Of a stretch of DNA of 64,000 nt, positions 1 through 9,438 are shown piece by piece. The translations under genes and the position numbers were made by a program. How positions within the stretch are numbered: position 1 is the stretch's first letter; each line of letters begins with the position of its first letter. The DNA is from Kangiella koreensis DSM 16069 (GTDB lineage Bacteria > Pseudomonadota > Gammaproteobacteria > Enterobacterales > Kangiellaceae), in contig NC_013166.1 in the NCBI RefSeq assembly GCF_000024085.1, forward strand, positions 1,922,001 to 1,986,000, read 5' to 3'. Under the pieces are notes generated by a model, which was not told the DNA's origin, made no database searches, and saw nothing but the letters and a program-made list of their open reading frames with translations.

Positions 1-136
1 GATTATCACGTCTTTCTTTTGCATTCCCCAGCCTTATGAACTCAAACGATAATAAGCATTTACAAAAATCATGCGACAGGATCTTACCACTTATGGCATG
101 ATCACGGCATAAATTTCAGAAAAGTAACGCTTCACT

Positions 137-1033
137 ATGGCTTTTATTATGAGCACCCCAGTATTGTACGCCCTATGCGTTCTGATCTGGGGCAGCACCT
201 GGTTTGCAATCGAGTTTCAACTCGGCGTTGTGCCTCACGAATACTCTTCGTTTTATCGCTTCGGACTTGCATCCTTATTACTCTTTGCTTTCTGCTGGTT
301 TAAAAAGCTTCCCATGCGTTATGGCTTATTGCAACACGCCTGGCTTGTCCTGATGGGAATCACCTTTTTCGGCCTTAATTACCTGCTGGTTTACGAAGCG
401 CAGGAGTACCTGACTTCGGCAATGGCCTCAGTCATATTCTCAGCGGTCCTGATCGTGAACATCTTCAATTCGTGGCTGTTTTTCAAAGCCAAAATCACCG
501 CACGGGTCATTATCGGTTCAGCTTTAGGCTTGATCGGCATGGTGATGATTTTCTGGAACGAACTGACTGACTTCACGCTGGAAAATGCCAAACTGTATGG
601 CTTATTAATTGCGCTGCTCGGTGTACTTTGCGCATCGATCGGTAATATGGTTTCGGTCCAGACTCAAAAGTACGACATGCCAGTCATTCAAATGAACGCC
701 TATGCCATGGGTTATGGTTCCCTGTTCAGTTTGATTGTTGGCCTAGTTCAAGGCAAAGCTTTGATCTACGACATGGCGTTGGGCTACTCCATTAGTTTAG
801 TCTACCTGTCAGTATTTGGTTCGGTGTTAGCTTTTGGTGCCTACCTGACTTTACTGCGACGTATTGGTATCCATAAGGCCACTTACGCGGTGGTGCTTTT
901 CCCTGCGGTGGCCTTAATTATTTCGACCTTCTTTGAAGACTTTATCTGGACCTGGATTATCGCCACAGGCATTGTGCTAATTGGACTGGGAAATGTGTTT
1001 GTGATAAACCGAGAAGACATCAAGAAACAATAA
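137..1033 (+). CDS. EamA/DMT-family transporter
   Basis: A 298-residue inner-membrane protein with about ten hydrophobic segments arranged as two EamA repeats. The N-terminal GSTWFAIEFQLG stretch after the first helix is typical of drug/metabolite transporters, which export small metabolites or amino acids. The substrate cannot be told from sequence. A second ATG at 149 is an alternative start, and neither has a strong ribosome binding site. The OsmC gene follows after 10 bases, so the two are probably co-transcribed. Family call is firm; substrate is unknown. Confidence 0.85.
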   Translation: MAFIMSTPVLYALCVLIWGSTWFAIEFQLGVVPHEYSSFYRFGLASLLLFAFCWFKKLPMRYGLLQHAWLVLMGITFFGLNYLLVYEAQEYLTSAMASVIFSAVLIVNIFNSWLFFKAKITARVIIGSALGLIGMVMIFWNELTDFTLENAKLYGLLIALLGVLCASIGNMVSVQTQKYDMPVIQMNAYAMGYGSLFSLIVGLVQGKALIYDMALGYSISLVYLSVFGSVLAFGAYLTLLRRIGIHKATYAVVLFPAVALIISTFFEDFIWTWIIATGIVLIGLGNVFVINREDIKKQ

Positions 1034-1043
1034 GGGAGTCATC

Positions 1044-1496
1044 ATGCTTGAAGACAGCGTACACAAAGCAACCGTCACCAATACATTAGAAGACGGACTC
1101 TTCTGCAATATTGATGCTGATGGTCATAAACTGGTCGGTGATGAACCTGAAGAACGAGGTGGACACGACAAAGGACCGACCCCCTATCATTACTTGGCAA
1201 CAGCATTAGGCACCTGCACCGTCATGACTTTGAATATGTACGCCAATCGCAAAAAGTGGCCTGTAGACCAGATCAAAGTGGACGTTATTCACAAGAAAAT
1301 CAAAGCCGAAGACTGCGAGGACTGCGAAACCGAAAAAGGCTTTGTCGATGTTTTGGAGCGCCAGATTAAAGTGACCGGTGATTTAGATCGTGAGCAGCAG
1401 GAAAGAATGCTGGAAATTGCCAATAAATGCCCAGTGCATAGAACCTTGATGGGCGAACTGAAAATTCGCTCGAAACTAGTTTGTAAGGTTGGCTAA
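1044..1496 (+). CDS. OsmC/Ohr-family peroxiredoxin-like protein
   Basis: 150 residues, the normal length for the family. The two redox cysteines are visible: Cys58 in ALGTCTVMTL and Cys129 in ANKCPVHRTL, the second in the usual NKCPVH context. OsmC proteins reduce organic hydroperoxides in the cytoplasm. The start is fixed by AGGGAG seven bases upstream of the ATG. An extra CxxC (EDCEDC, residues 91-94) in the middle of the protein is not a standard feature. It lies 10 bases downstream of the EamA transporter, likely in one operon. Confidence 0.85.
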   Translation: MLEDSVHKATVTNTLEDGLFCNIDADGHKLVGDEPEERGGHDKGPTPYHYLATALGTCTVMTLNMYANRKKWPVDQIKVDVIHKKIKAEDCEDCETEKGFVDVLERQIKVTGDLDREQQERMLEIANKCPVHRTLMGELKIRSKLVCKVG

Positions 1497-1505
1497 TACG
1501 TTTTT

Positions 1506-1533
1506 GTACGGACAAGTCATGACTTGTCCCTAC
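1506..1533. repeat. TCATGA-centred dispersed palindrome, copy 1
   Basis: A 28-base near-perfect palindrome with flanks GTAC/CTAC around an inner 20-base perfect palindrome centred on TCATGA. It lies in the gap between two convergent genes. A second copy with the same outer frame but different arms is at 14262-14289 in the opposite orientation. It is probably a REP-like element that can also act as a hairpin at the 3' end of transcripts. Confidence 0.6.
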
Positions 1534-1584
1534 CATCTTATTTCATATACAAACCTAAGGTTGGTTTAATGATAAAATTCGAGG

Positions 1585-3474
1585 TTAACTCTTAGGTCGA
1601 CGCACTAATCCAAAAGCACTCAGCAATAGCAGTAACAACCAGTGCAGAGCCCCACCACCACCGCTAGATTGCGGTTCTGATAATGTCAAATTTTGATTCG
1701 ACACTTTGAGGCTATATGAGGAATCTGTGCCCCCGGAGTCCCCTTTTTGCCCGTTGGAGTTTTCATAATTGGTCCATGCTCCAGCACTCCAGTCAACCGC
1801 AGTTCTAGGATCGGCATCCAATGCTAATCCAGCCAAATCTTGCACCCCGATATTAATCTTGAGATCCGTGGTGCCGCTATTTGAACTAACAGGGATATCA
1901 GTTGGTAGTGTAAAGTCGACCTTAAAAGCATCATCGAGATAGTTATCGAAAGTGAAACCCTCAACATCCTCGTTTAACCAATGGTTTCTACTGACACTGA
2001 TTGTACGCGTAAAATTGCCACTTCCTCCATTGCCGCTTATGCTCACAGAAGGCGCCAAGGTTACTGATTGGCCTGTGTATTGACTGATAGCGCCGGAGGC
2101 GTTTCTCACTCGCATGGGCTTACTGAAACTGACATACAAGGAATAGGTTTGCCCCCCTCCAAGTGTATTGTTGGTGGTCACATTCAAGCTTCTGCTTGAA
2201 CCGCTGGTCCAGGCTGCCGCATAAACATCATTAGCTTCACTATCTACCAACCGAACTTTAGTGACATAAGCCGGACCAGCCTGATGATAAAGCATCAGCA
2301 TTTGGGCTGGCGCAAGTTGATCTCGAGTACGTGCAATTTCACCATCCGGCATAATAAAACCTGAATGGCTTGCCCCAGTACCACCATAAAAAGCGCCTCC
2401 ACTAGGTTCGTTAGCAAACCCCTGAGGTGGTTCGAGCTCTAAGGTCCAGGTTGGAATTAAATCAGTAAAGGCAAAATAATCAGCGGTTGATGGAATACCG
2501 TTACCAACCTGACTGATTACCGGGAAGTAATCTGCGCCCTGTGCCTTTGTTGTGCTTTGAAATTTTGAAGCCAAGCTTTTAGTAATTGTATTGAGCCTGC
2601 TGTTGCTGGGTTGTGGTACAAACAATACTCGTGAAAAAGAATGAGTATCCTGATAAAAGCGAAGACGACTCCTTGGACCTAGCTGAGCTGCAGCTAACAG
2701 TGCTTCACTTTCTGCTTCAGACTGTGCTGAAGCCCCACCGTAAATCAAACTGCTAGGACTGCTATTACCAGGCTCAACGCCGAAGAAAACACTGCCATTG
2801 CGATTCAAATCCACGCCTTGAAGGCGATCACTTTCGGTTGATAAAACTTCATCAACATTAGGCATATTTTTGCGCCGCATTCGACCATCTCGAGGCTCTG
2901 CAAACTTCTGCGAAGGCGTTGAGCTTGAATTGGTTCCGGGAGATTGAGTCACTTCAGTAGGGAACCGCTGGGTTTGCAAAAAACCATCGATATTTAGGAC
3001 GGGTAAAATAACGATGTTAGTATTATCCAATAAATATTGGACAACACTCAGGTCGTTTTTCCTTTCCGTTAGTTGCTCCATGAGCTCAGTAACCACTTCT
3101 GGACTCTGCCACTCACGAGCATGGATCGTGCCGTTAATCAGAAAAGCAGGCTCAGGCAAACCATCAACAGTATGGTTATCGCTATCACTGAAGCGATAGA
3201 CGTAAATATCACGATTATTCGCGGTTTGACCAACCACACTACTTCTTACTTCAGCATGAGTTACTGCCAAGGCCTGGTGTTGGCTGTGTAAGCTATCATA
3301 GGTTCTAAATCCATCGACACCGGTTAAAGAATCAACAGGAATAGGAACGGGATAGCCAATTGCTAATTGATTACTTGAATTAGTATTTTCAGTATAGCTT
3401 AAAACCTCTGCTCCAACGCCTGTTGAACCCATGACTAAAGCTGAAGCTATCATGCATCCTGTTAATTTAACCAT
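1585..3474 (-). CDS. Exported M14 zinc carboxypeptidase with GlyGly-CTERM tail
   Basis: 629 residues. A signal peptide covers about the first 22 residues. The M14 domain shows zinc ligands H118-A-R-E121, a later DTHS histidine, the VDLNRN substrate-binding arginine and the TLELEP catalytic glutamate. A beta-rich region follows and the protein ends in SSGGGGALHWLLLLLL plus a basic tail, the GlyGly-CTERM signal processed by rhombosortase and type II secretion. It therefore probably removes C-terminal residues from peptides outside the cell or at its surface. A GGAGG lies eight bases before the ATG. The start overlaps the end of the preceding gene by 13 bases, suggesting translational coupling. 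Confidence 0.9.
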   Translation of the reverse strand: MVKLTGCMIASALVMGSTGVGAEVLSYTENTNSSNQLAIGYPVPIPVDSLTGVDGFRTYDSLHSQHQALAVTHAEVRSSVVGQTANNRDIYVYRFSDSDNHTVDGLPEPAFLINGTIHAREWQSPEVVTELMEQLTERKNDLSVVQYLLDNTNIVILPVLNIDGFLQTQRFPTEVTQSPGTNSSSTPSQKFAEPRDGRMRRKNMPNVDEVLSTESDRLQGVDLNRNGSVFFGVEPGNSSPSSLIYGGASAQSEAESEALLAAAQLGPRSRLRFYQDTHSFSRVLFVPQPSNSRLNTITKSLASKFQSTTKAQGADYFPVISQVGNGIPSTADYFAFTDLIPTWTLELEPPQGFANEPSGGAFYGGTGASHSGFIMPDGEIARTRDQLAPAQMLMLYHQAGPAYVTKVRLVDSEANDVYAAAWTSGSSRSLNVTTNNTLGGGQTYSLYVSFSKPMRVRNASGAISQYTGQSVTLAPSVSISGNGGSGNFTRTISVSRNHWLNEDVEGFTFDNYLDDAFKVDFTLPTDIPVSSNSGTTDLKINIGVQDLAGLALDADPRTAVDWSAGAWTNYENSNGQKGDSGGTDSSYSLKVSNQNLTLSEPQSSGGGGALHWLLLLLLSAFGLVRRPKS

Positions 3475-4538
3475 GAATTCACCTCCGCTTTGATATCTTC
3501 AAACTGAATATAATCCTGCTCAAGAATATCTCTCAGATGGGCTTTAGAGTCACGAGTATTAGCCAGCTTTAGGGCTAACAAGCAATTCGCAACTGCATAT
3601 CGAGAAGAACCATGTTGCCTTAGAAAATCTACGATGTTCGAATAGTCTGAACTCTCTCTAATTAATTCGGATAAGGCAAAAGCACTACTTGAGCCTAAAG
3701 TTTCATCTGCAAGATAAGAGTAAAGAATACTTCTATCAAGTACAGTTTGAGGAAGCTTGCCATACTCAATGAGAGCCTGTGGCGCTAACTCTGTTCGATT
3801 CAAAATTTGCTCTTTTAATAAAGCCTCTCGCTCATGCTCTGAAAAGTACTGCCCAAGACGGCTTAATAGCTGATGTTTTAAATGGGATTTATGTGGCGAG
3901 CTCAATAAGGCTTCAGCTGCTTTGTAACTACCGTTAGTATCAACTATTGACTCTAATAATTGCAAACTATTGGGATTTGCATGAGTTTTATAGCTATCCA
4001 CCAGTAAATCTGCTGTCGGCATAGACAAAGAAGTCGCCTCTTGTAGCGCGCTTTTGGCTGCTTGCAGATTGACTGAATTGTTGGTGCTTATTTCAGCGAA
4101 AAGTATTGGCTGGGTTTGTAGTAAAGTAACAAGCTCTGGCTTCTTAGAATGAACTTCACTCATGAATAACTTATGTTGGGCCAACGATGAAATATCAAAG
4201 ATGGGCACAGCAATAGGGCCCTCAGGATGCTGCTTATAAGCCGTAACTTTATGGATTGTGGCCTGCTTTAAAAAATTAATATCATGCTCAGACAGTTGCT
4301 CCGAATTCATACCACTAATTTTCTTAAAAAGCAGATATTCATTAACTAGGGAATCTTCCCCGCCTCTCTTTAGAACTGCATCACTTTGCCCTTTTACCTG
4401 GGCTATGCGCTCCTCTGTATAGACTTGATTCGAGGGGACTTCTGATATTAACAAGGGGCCAGTTTCAGCCGCACTTAAATTGCTACCATAGGATAACCCG
4501 ATAGCAAAGCAGAGCATAGTTGCTTTAATATTGATCAT
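3462..4538 (-). CDS. Exported protein of unknown function, likely helical repeats
   Basis: 358 residues with a signal peptide (cleavage probably after LSAAE region, about residue 24). The rest is almost entirely amphipathic helices with short repeated leucine/alanine-rich units, resembling HEAT or TPR-like solenoids. No catalytic motif was seen. It is the first gene of an operon with the M14 peptidase, whose start codon lies inside its 3' end, so it may be a chaperone, inhibitor or substrate-presenting partner of that enzyme. This role is inferred only from position. Confidence 0.65.
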   Translation of the reverse strand: MINIKATMLCFAIGLSYGSNLSAAETGPLLISEVPSNQVYTEERIAQVKGQSDAVLKRGGEDSLVNEYLLFKKISGMNSEQLSEHDINFLKQATIHKVTAYKQHPEGPIAVPIFDISSLAQHKLFMSEVHSKKPELVTLLQTQPILFAEISTNNSVNLQAAKSALQEATSLSMPTADLLVDSYKTHANPNSLQLLESIVDTNGSYKAAEALLSSPHKSHLKHQLLSRLGQYFSEHEREALLKEQILNRTELAPQALIEYGKLPQTVLDRSILYSYLADETLGSSSAFALSELIRESSDYSNIVDFLRQHGSSRYAVANCLLALKLANTRDSKAHLRDILEQDYIQFEDIKAEVNSWLN

Positions 4539-4602
4539 TTCAACACCTTACCTTGGCAAGTAGATACCAACTAATGTTTAGACCGCAACTGCCCTACTAA
4601 GT

Positions 4603-5964
4603 TTAAGTGAGCTTCATGGGGTCTAATATTTTCTCCAACTCTTTTTGAGAAAGAGATGTTAATTCAACGGCGACCTCTAATATGCTTCTCTCTTCCTTTC
4701 TAGCTTTATATACAATTTCAGAGGCTTTTTCATAGCCAATTTCGGGAGCTAGAGCTGTTGCCAGAATAGCATTTTTACTTAACTGAGATTCTAAATATTC
4801 TTGATTGACTTCAAAGTGAGTAATAGTCCGTGCTAAATGTTCTGCTGAAGTTGTCGCCAGGTGTAATGACTGCAACAGATTATAAGCAATCACTGGCAAC
4901 ATCACATTAAGCTGAAAATTACCGGACTGAGCGCCGATGGTAATGGTCGTATTGTTTCCCATAATTTGCGCAGCAGCCATCGCCACTGCTTCAGGAATCA
5001 CTGGGTTGACTTTACCTGGCATGATGCTGCTTCCGGGCTGAATCGCTTTTAGCTTTATTTCACCCAGGCCACTGACTGGCCCACTGTTCATCCAGCGCAA
5101 ATCATTGCTGATTTTCATCAAGGCCGTAGCCAAAGTATTTAAAACACCTGAAAGCGCCACGCTGGCATCTTGGCCGGCAATGCTGGCAAAAGTGTTTTTA
5201 GTTTTGCTAAACGGCAGTCCGCTGTGTGATTTTAATTTCTGAGCAAACAAAGTTCGGAATTTTGCAGAGCTATTAATCCCGGTGCCAATTGCCGTACCGC
5301 CTTGAGCGAGTTGTGCAACTGTCGGCACGATTTTTTGACAGGCCTCAACGCTGATCTGAATTTGATGCGCCCAGCCAGACATTTCTTGCTGCAAACTCAA
5401 AGGCATCGCATCCATCAAATGAGTACGACCCGTTTTAATCACTTTCTTGTGCAGCTGTGCCTTATTTTCGATAGTCGATTTAAGTGTTAACAAGGCAGGA
5501 ATTAATTCATGCACTAAAGATTTTGTCGATGAAACAGCAATAGCAGTTGGGATCACATCATTGCTACTCTGCCCCATGTTCACATCATCATTAGGGTGAA
5601 CTTTAAGTTTTGAATTTGAAGCCAGGTGCGCCACCACCTCATTCACATTCATGTTAGTGCTGGTGCCCGAACCGGTTTGGAAAATATCAAGAGGAAAATG
5701 ATGGTGATTAACTAATTGGTCTTTACGAATTTTCTTGATGGCTTTAGTAATCGCCTGGAGTTTATTTTTGGCAAGAAGTCCAAGCTCATGGTTGGTTTCT
5801 GCTGCTATCAGCTTGATATCAAGAATACTGTCGATAAATGCCAAAGGCATTTTAAGATCACTGATCTTAAAGTTGTCCAAAGCGCGCTGAGTTTGTGCAG
5901 CATACAGCGCATCTTCAGCAACCTTAACTTTGCCCATGCTGTCCTTTTCAATGCGAAAGCTCAT
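4603..5964 (-). CDS. fumC: Class II fumarate hydratase
   Basis: 453 residues, close to the 460-467 of typical class II fumarases. It interconverts fumarate and malate in the TCA cycle as a cytoplasmic tetramer without an iron-sulfur cluster. Visible signatures are GSGTSTNMNVNEV, the TGRTHLMDAMP substrate loop and the family motif GSSIMPGKVNP followed by VIPEAV. The GKVNP form favours fumarase over aspartase (normally AKVNP). It is followed by slyX on the same strand but seems to be a separate unit. Confidence 0.9.
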   Translation of the reverse strand: MSFRIEKDSMGKVKVAEDALYAAQTQRALDNFKISDLKMPLAFIDSILDIKLIAAETNHELGLLAKNKLQAITKAIKKIRKDQLVNHHHFPLDIFQTGSGTSTNMNVNEVVAHLASNSKLKVHPNDDVNMGQSSNDVIPTAIAVSSTKSLVHELIPALLTLKSTIENKAQLHKKVIKTGRTHLMDAMPLSLQQEMSGWAHQIQISVEACQKIVPTVAQLAQGGTAIGTGINSSAKFRTLFAQKLKSHSGLPFSKTKNTFASIAGQDASVALSGVLNTLATALMKISNDLRWMNSGPVSGLGEIKLKAIQPGSSIMPGKVNPVIPEAVAMAAAQIMGNNTTITIGAQSGNFQLNVMLPVIAYNLLQSLHLATTSAEHLARTITHFEVNQEYLESQLSKNAILATALAPEIGYEKASEIVYKARKEERSILEVAVELTSLSQKELEKILDPMKLT

Positions 5965-6054
5965 TATTACTCACCTCGTGTTCATCGGAATCCAGTAATA
6001 CTTACAAGGTAACAGGCCAGACAGCAAAAATTCAACTCAATTAATCTTTAATGC

Positions 6055-6282
6055 TTAATAATGCGGTGGGATTTCGTCTGCTGGATTAAAAGGCTTGTCG
6101 GGTAATTGCGAACGCATGTCATCAATTTTTTCACCAAGGTGCATAAACCGACGCTCAAGCATACGGATCACTTCATCTTGCTTAGTGACCATTTTATTTA
6201 AATGGTCGATAGTATCTTCCTGAAAGGCAACCTTAGATTGCAGATCATGGATTTGTTCTTGTAAATCGTCGATAGAACTCAT
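6055..6282 (-). CDS. slyX: SlyX family protein
   Basis: 75 residues, matching the SlyX family length. It is almost wholly a coiled coil (about residues 3-60) and ends in the conserved PPHY tetrapeptide. The biochemical role of SlyX is unknown; it is named from its neighbour slyD in E. coli, and slyD is not present here. A start with GAGACAG upstream is reasonable. Confidence 0.85.
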   Translation of the reverse strand: MSSIDDLQEQIHDLQSKVAFQEDTIDHLNKMVTKQDEVIRMLERRFMHLGEKIDDMRSQLPDKPFNPADEIPPHY

Positions 6283-6344
6283 AGCTGTCTCTTCAAAAAG
6301 GGTATTAAAGAGTGCAGCTTAATGCACTCTTTAATCATCCAATG

Positions 6345-7646
6345 TTATGCCTGCTTCAATTTTAGCATACGGGTTCCGATAAAGAAGGTTACCAGCCCTA
6401 TTGCAGTCAAAATAGCTAGCGGCGTCATCATTTCAACATAACTAAAGTCACGCCAGATAGCGCCTTCGAACGCCAGAATAGCCCACTTTACAGGACTGAC
6501 ATGACTCACCGATTGCATCCAGCCTGGCATAGCGAATAGCGGAATCATGGCACCACCAATCATCCCCATCAGAATCAGGAAGGCATTGGTCATACCGGCA
6601 ACCGATTGTTCTGTTTTGGTTATTGATGCAAAAAACATCATGACACCAACGAAACAAATTCCAGCAGCCAAAACCGCTAACACCAGTTTTATAAAATCAA
6701 AGCGCACATCCAGTATAAAGTAAGCAATAGTAAACAATAGGGTTACCACCATTGCTTGGGCTGCAAAACAACCCAGCGCCTTGCCCGCCAGGATTTGAGT
6801 GCGACTAATTGGCGCCATTGCTAAACGGTCTATAGTACCCAAGGTTTTTTCGCGCACTAGACTGATCGCAAAACCGATCACACAACCCATGATGGCCCAA
6901 ATTACACCCTGCGGAATAGTAATTGAATAAGCATTGCGGGGTCCTGTTTTTTTCACCATCACTTCTTCTTTGGTGATTTTCAGCGGCATCATCGGATTAT
7001 CACCATCAGAACCGAAGCTTAATCCCGCGGTTTCAGAACCTTCAGGTTGCTTAGCAAGTTCCTGCTCGGTTAGCTCTTTAAACTTGGGCAAATAATCGCT
7101 CAACAATGATCTCCACTCTTCTGGCATATCATCACTTTGCTGAATATCATCTATAGAGAAATCCAGTTGTTTAATCATTTCATTAGCATCCGAGAATGCT
7201 AACTCAAAGCGCTTAATACCCAGCTTCATCAAGGAGCCTTCCAAATAGCCAGCTTCGGCTTTTCGTGCCGGATCAATACCAACCAGAATTTCAGGAGGTT
7301 CTCCGCTAAAGATCCCACCGTAATTTTCGCCAAAACCTTCAGGCAAAATAATAAATGCAACTTGCTTACCAGTACGAACTAACTCTTTAGCATTTGCTTC
7401 ATCCGTTTCGGTGACAACAAACTCACTTGCCTCGGTAAGCTGTTGTACAAAAGCTTGCGATTTTTCAGTTTGGTCTAAATCAGTCACAGCAATTTTTAGA
7501 CCTTGAGAACCACCACCACTAGAGAAAATTGAGCCGAAGAAAAAGGCAAACAGTAAAGGGAAAACAAAAGTAAAAAATACTGCCATCTTGTCCTTGAACA
7601 GTAACTTCAAATCTTTTTTCATTAAGGCTATAACAGCTTTCATCAT
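6345..7646 (-). CDS. ABC-2 type transporter permease
   Basis: 433 residues. One N-terminal membrane helix (about 22-42) is followed by a long periplasmic domain (about 45-245) and five C-terminal helices, the topology of DrrB/YhhJ/CcmB-like ABC-2 exporters with an inserted external domain. The stop of the upstream ATPase gene overlaps the start by one base (TAATG), so the two are translationally coupled and form one exporter. The substrate is unknown: drug, lipid or polysaccharide precursors are all possible. Confidence 0.85.
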   Translation of the reverse strand: MMKAVIALMKKDLKLLFKDKMAVFFTFVFPLLFAFFFGSIFSSGGGSQGLKIAVTDLDQTEKSQAFVQQLTEASEFVVTETDEANAKELVRTGKQVAFIILPEGFGENYGGIFSGEPPEILVGIDPARKAEAGYLEGSLMKLGIKRFELAFSDANEMIKQLDFSIDDIQQSDDMPEEWRSLLSDYLPKFKELTEQELAKQPEGSETAGLSFGSDGDNPMMPLKITKEEVMVKKTGPRNAYSITIPQGVIWAIMGCVIGFAISLVREKTLGTIDRLAMAPISRTQILAGKALGCFAAQAMVVTLLFTIAYFILDVRFDFIKLVLAVLAAGICFVGVMMFFASITKTEQSVAGMTNAFLILMGMIGGAMIPLFAMPGWMQSVSHVSPVKWAILAFEGAIWRDFSYVEMMTPLAILTAIGLVTFFIGTRMLKLKQA

Positions 7647-8491
7647 TAATCCCTCAGTTGTTTGCCAGTTAAATTCAAAAAGACGGTTTCAAGGTTGGGT
7701 CGTCGTAAACTTAAATTCTCTACCGTATTCATACCTTTCAAACGCTCCATCAGGTCATTAACCGGATTTGCCGTCATAAAGCTCTCATCACCATGCTCCG
7801 AGCGGATATTGACGCTTGAGTGACCGCCGTGTTGCTCAATGAGCTCATCAACCGTTCCGAGCGCCAACAACTGACCTTTATCAACAACACCAACACGGTC
7901 GCAAAGCTTTTCTGCTTCCTCCATGTAATGGGTGGTATAGATAATCGTTTTGCCTAAATCTTTTAGCTCTAGAACACTTTCAAATAATTTATTCCGTGAC
8001 TGGGGATCGACACCGGCAGTTGGTTCATCCATAAAAATAAAATCGGGATCATGCAACAAGGAGGCTGCTAAATTTAAGCGACGTTTCATACCGCCGGAAT
8101 ATTCACTTACCGTATCTTTGGCGCGATCCTGCAAGCCCACAAACTGCAATGACCATTCCATACGCTCAATCTTGGTCTTTGCAGATAAGCCATATAAATC
8201 CGCAAAAAAGCTCAAGTTGTCTAGTGCCGATAACTCTTCATACAAAGCAATCGATTGTGGGATCAGACCAATCTTGTGTTTAGTCGCTTTATCAGTAGGT
8301 TTTTCACCATTGAGCTGGACAGTGCCCATATCAGGGCTAATAAGGCCGCACATCATTGAAATGGTTGTGCTTTTACCGGCGCCGTTAGGTCCTAACAAAC
8401 CAAATATATGCCCCTTTTCAATGGTAATCGAAAGATTGTCTACAGCTTGCAAATCGCCATAGCGTTTAGAAATACCCCGAACTTCAATCAT
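7646..8491 (-). CDS. ABC transporter ATP-binding protein
   Basis: 281 residues with a full nucleotide-binding domain: Walker A GPNGAGKST, Q-loop, signature YSGGMKRRLN, Walker B FIFMDEP and the switch histidine in TTHYMEE. The C-terminal 60 residues are the extension seen in DrrA-type exporters. It powers the permease encoded next to it, with which it overlaps by one base. It is the first gene of the two-gene unit. Confidence 0.9.
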   Translation of the reverse strand: MIEVRGISKRYGDLQAVDNLSITIEKGHIFGLLGPNGAGKSTTISMMCGLISPDMGTVQLNGEKPTDKATKHKIGLIPQSIALYEELSALDNLSFFADLYGLSAKTKIERMEWSLQFVGLQDRAKDTVSEYSGGMKRRLNLAASLLHDPDFIFMDEPTAGVDPQSRNKLFESVLELKDLGKTIIYTTHYMEEAEKLCDRVGVVDKGQLLALGTVDELIEQHGGHSSVNIRSEHGDESFMTANPVNDLMERLKGMNTVENLSLRRPNLETVFLNLTGKQLRD

Positions 8492-8579
8492 CCCTTCTCC
8501 TAACTTATTGTTTTAGTTGCTTATTAATAGATCGTTAACTTAGTTTAGATGCAGCAAACCAGCAAAAGGTTTAGTGCCA

Positions 8580-9065
8580 TTATAAATTTAAACAACATTT
8601 TTTCGCTTTCTTGCCACTGCCGCAAGGACAGGGATCATTTCTAGAAATCTTTACTACAGTTTTTGGCTTAAATTCACCATCGGTATACAGCCATCGGCCA
8701 GACTGTCTTACAAAGTTAGAAGCCTCGTGCAGACAGTGCAGCTTATCCTTATCCAGGAAATAAGCTTTAAACTCCACCACACCTGAATCGCCATCCTGCT
8801 CCGCTCTGACAACCTCAAGACCACACCATTGAGTAGATTTAGCACTTTGGGTAAAGTCTTCCACCGAAACATTACCTCGAAAATCGGCATGATGCGAATC
8901 ATAAATATACTGACCCAAGCCATAGTAATAAGCGCTGTACCGCGAACGCATCAACTGCTCAGGTTTTTCCGGCAAAGCATTACCTAAATGAAAAGGCTCA
9001 CAACAATCACTGTAAGCCAAAAGTTTAGTGTTTTCTTTTATGCGGCAGGGGCAACTAATGGTCAT
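8580..9065 (-). CDS. YchJ-family SEC-C protein
   Basis: About 161 residues from the preferred start (MTISCPC). The longer frame adds four residues from an ATG at 9077. The N-terminal cysteine cluster (CPCR, then CCEPF) and the C-terminal SEC-C motif NDPCPCGSGKKAKKCC bracket an NTF2-like middle domain, as in E. coli YchJ. SEC-C motifs bind zinc and often tether proteins to SecB or ribosome-associated factors. The role of YchJ itself is not known. Confidence 0.85.
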   Translation of the reverse strand: MTISCPCRIKENTKLLAYSDCCEPFHLGNALPEKPEQLMRSRYSAYYYGLGQYIYDSHHADFRGNVSVEDFTQSAKSTQWCGLEVVRAEQDGDSGVVEFKAYFLDKDKLHCLHEASNFVRQSGRWLYTDGEFKPKTVVKISRNDPCPCGSGKKAKKCCLNL

Positions 9066-9096
9066 AAGCAATACCAAATTTTAATAATTATAGAAT

Positions 9097-9381
9097 TCAT
9101 GCCTTGCCGGCCTTTTCCCGGTGTGGGCAACCTGGCCAGCAACAAGGTCTTCGTTTGCCATTTTTAAGATCATTGGCAACGCGTTCAATTCTACGCTGTC
9201 TAGTTTCGGTTTTTTTGGCATCCTCCACCCAGCAGATCCATTCATTTCGTGCCAGTTCAGTAATATCTTCCCAAAACGTTAGAGCCTCAAGGTTATTCAC
9301 CAAGGTATCCAATAAATCGTTAGGAAGCTTATGAACCACTCCACCGGATACTTTTTTATGGGTGGTTGTTTTTGTAGACAT
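9097..9381 (-). CDS. YdeI/OmpD-associated-like (OmdA) small protein
   Basis: About 94 residues from the preferred ATG (MSTKTTT). A longer frame begins at 9408 but its first nine residues look like leader sequence. The pattern VHKLPNDLLDTL, then FWEDITELARNEWICWVEDAKKTETR, fits the C-terminal helical domain of YdeI/OmpD-associated proteins. The tail ends in a CCWPGCPHR cysteine/histidine cluster that may bind metal. Function is unknown in this family beyond links to cationic-peptide resistance in some enterics. Confidence 0.6.
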   Translation of the reverse strand: MSTKTTTHKKVSGGVVHKLPNDLLDTLVNNLEALTFWEDITELARNEWICWVEDAKKTETRQRRIERVANDLKNGKRRPCCWPGCPHREKAGKA

Positions 9382-9438
9382 ACAAAATTCCATTTCAGCT
9401 ATTGGCAATATATTCGCACTTTAACAGCGAAATAATAT

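Noticed and set aside
7950..8462. 170-codon plus-strand frame opposite the ABC ATPase gene
   Set aside because: It is the antisense shadow of a gene with complete Walker and signature motifs and shows no family features.
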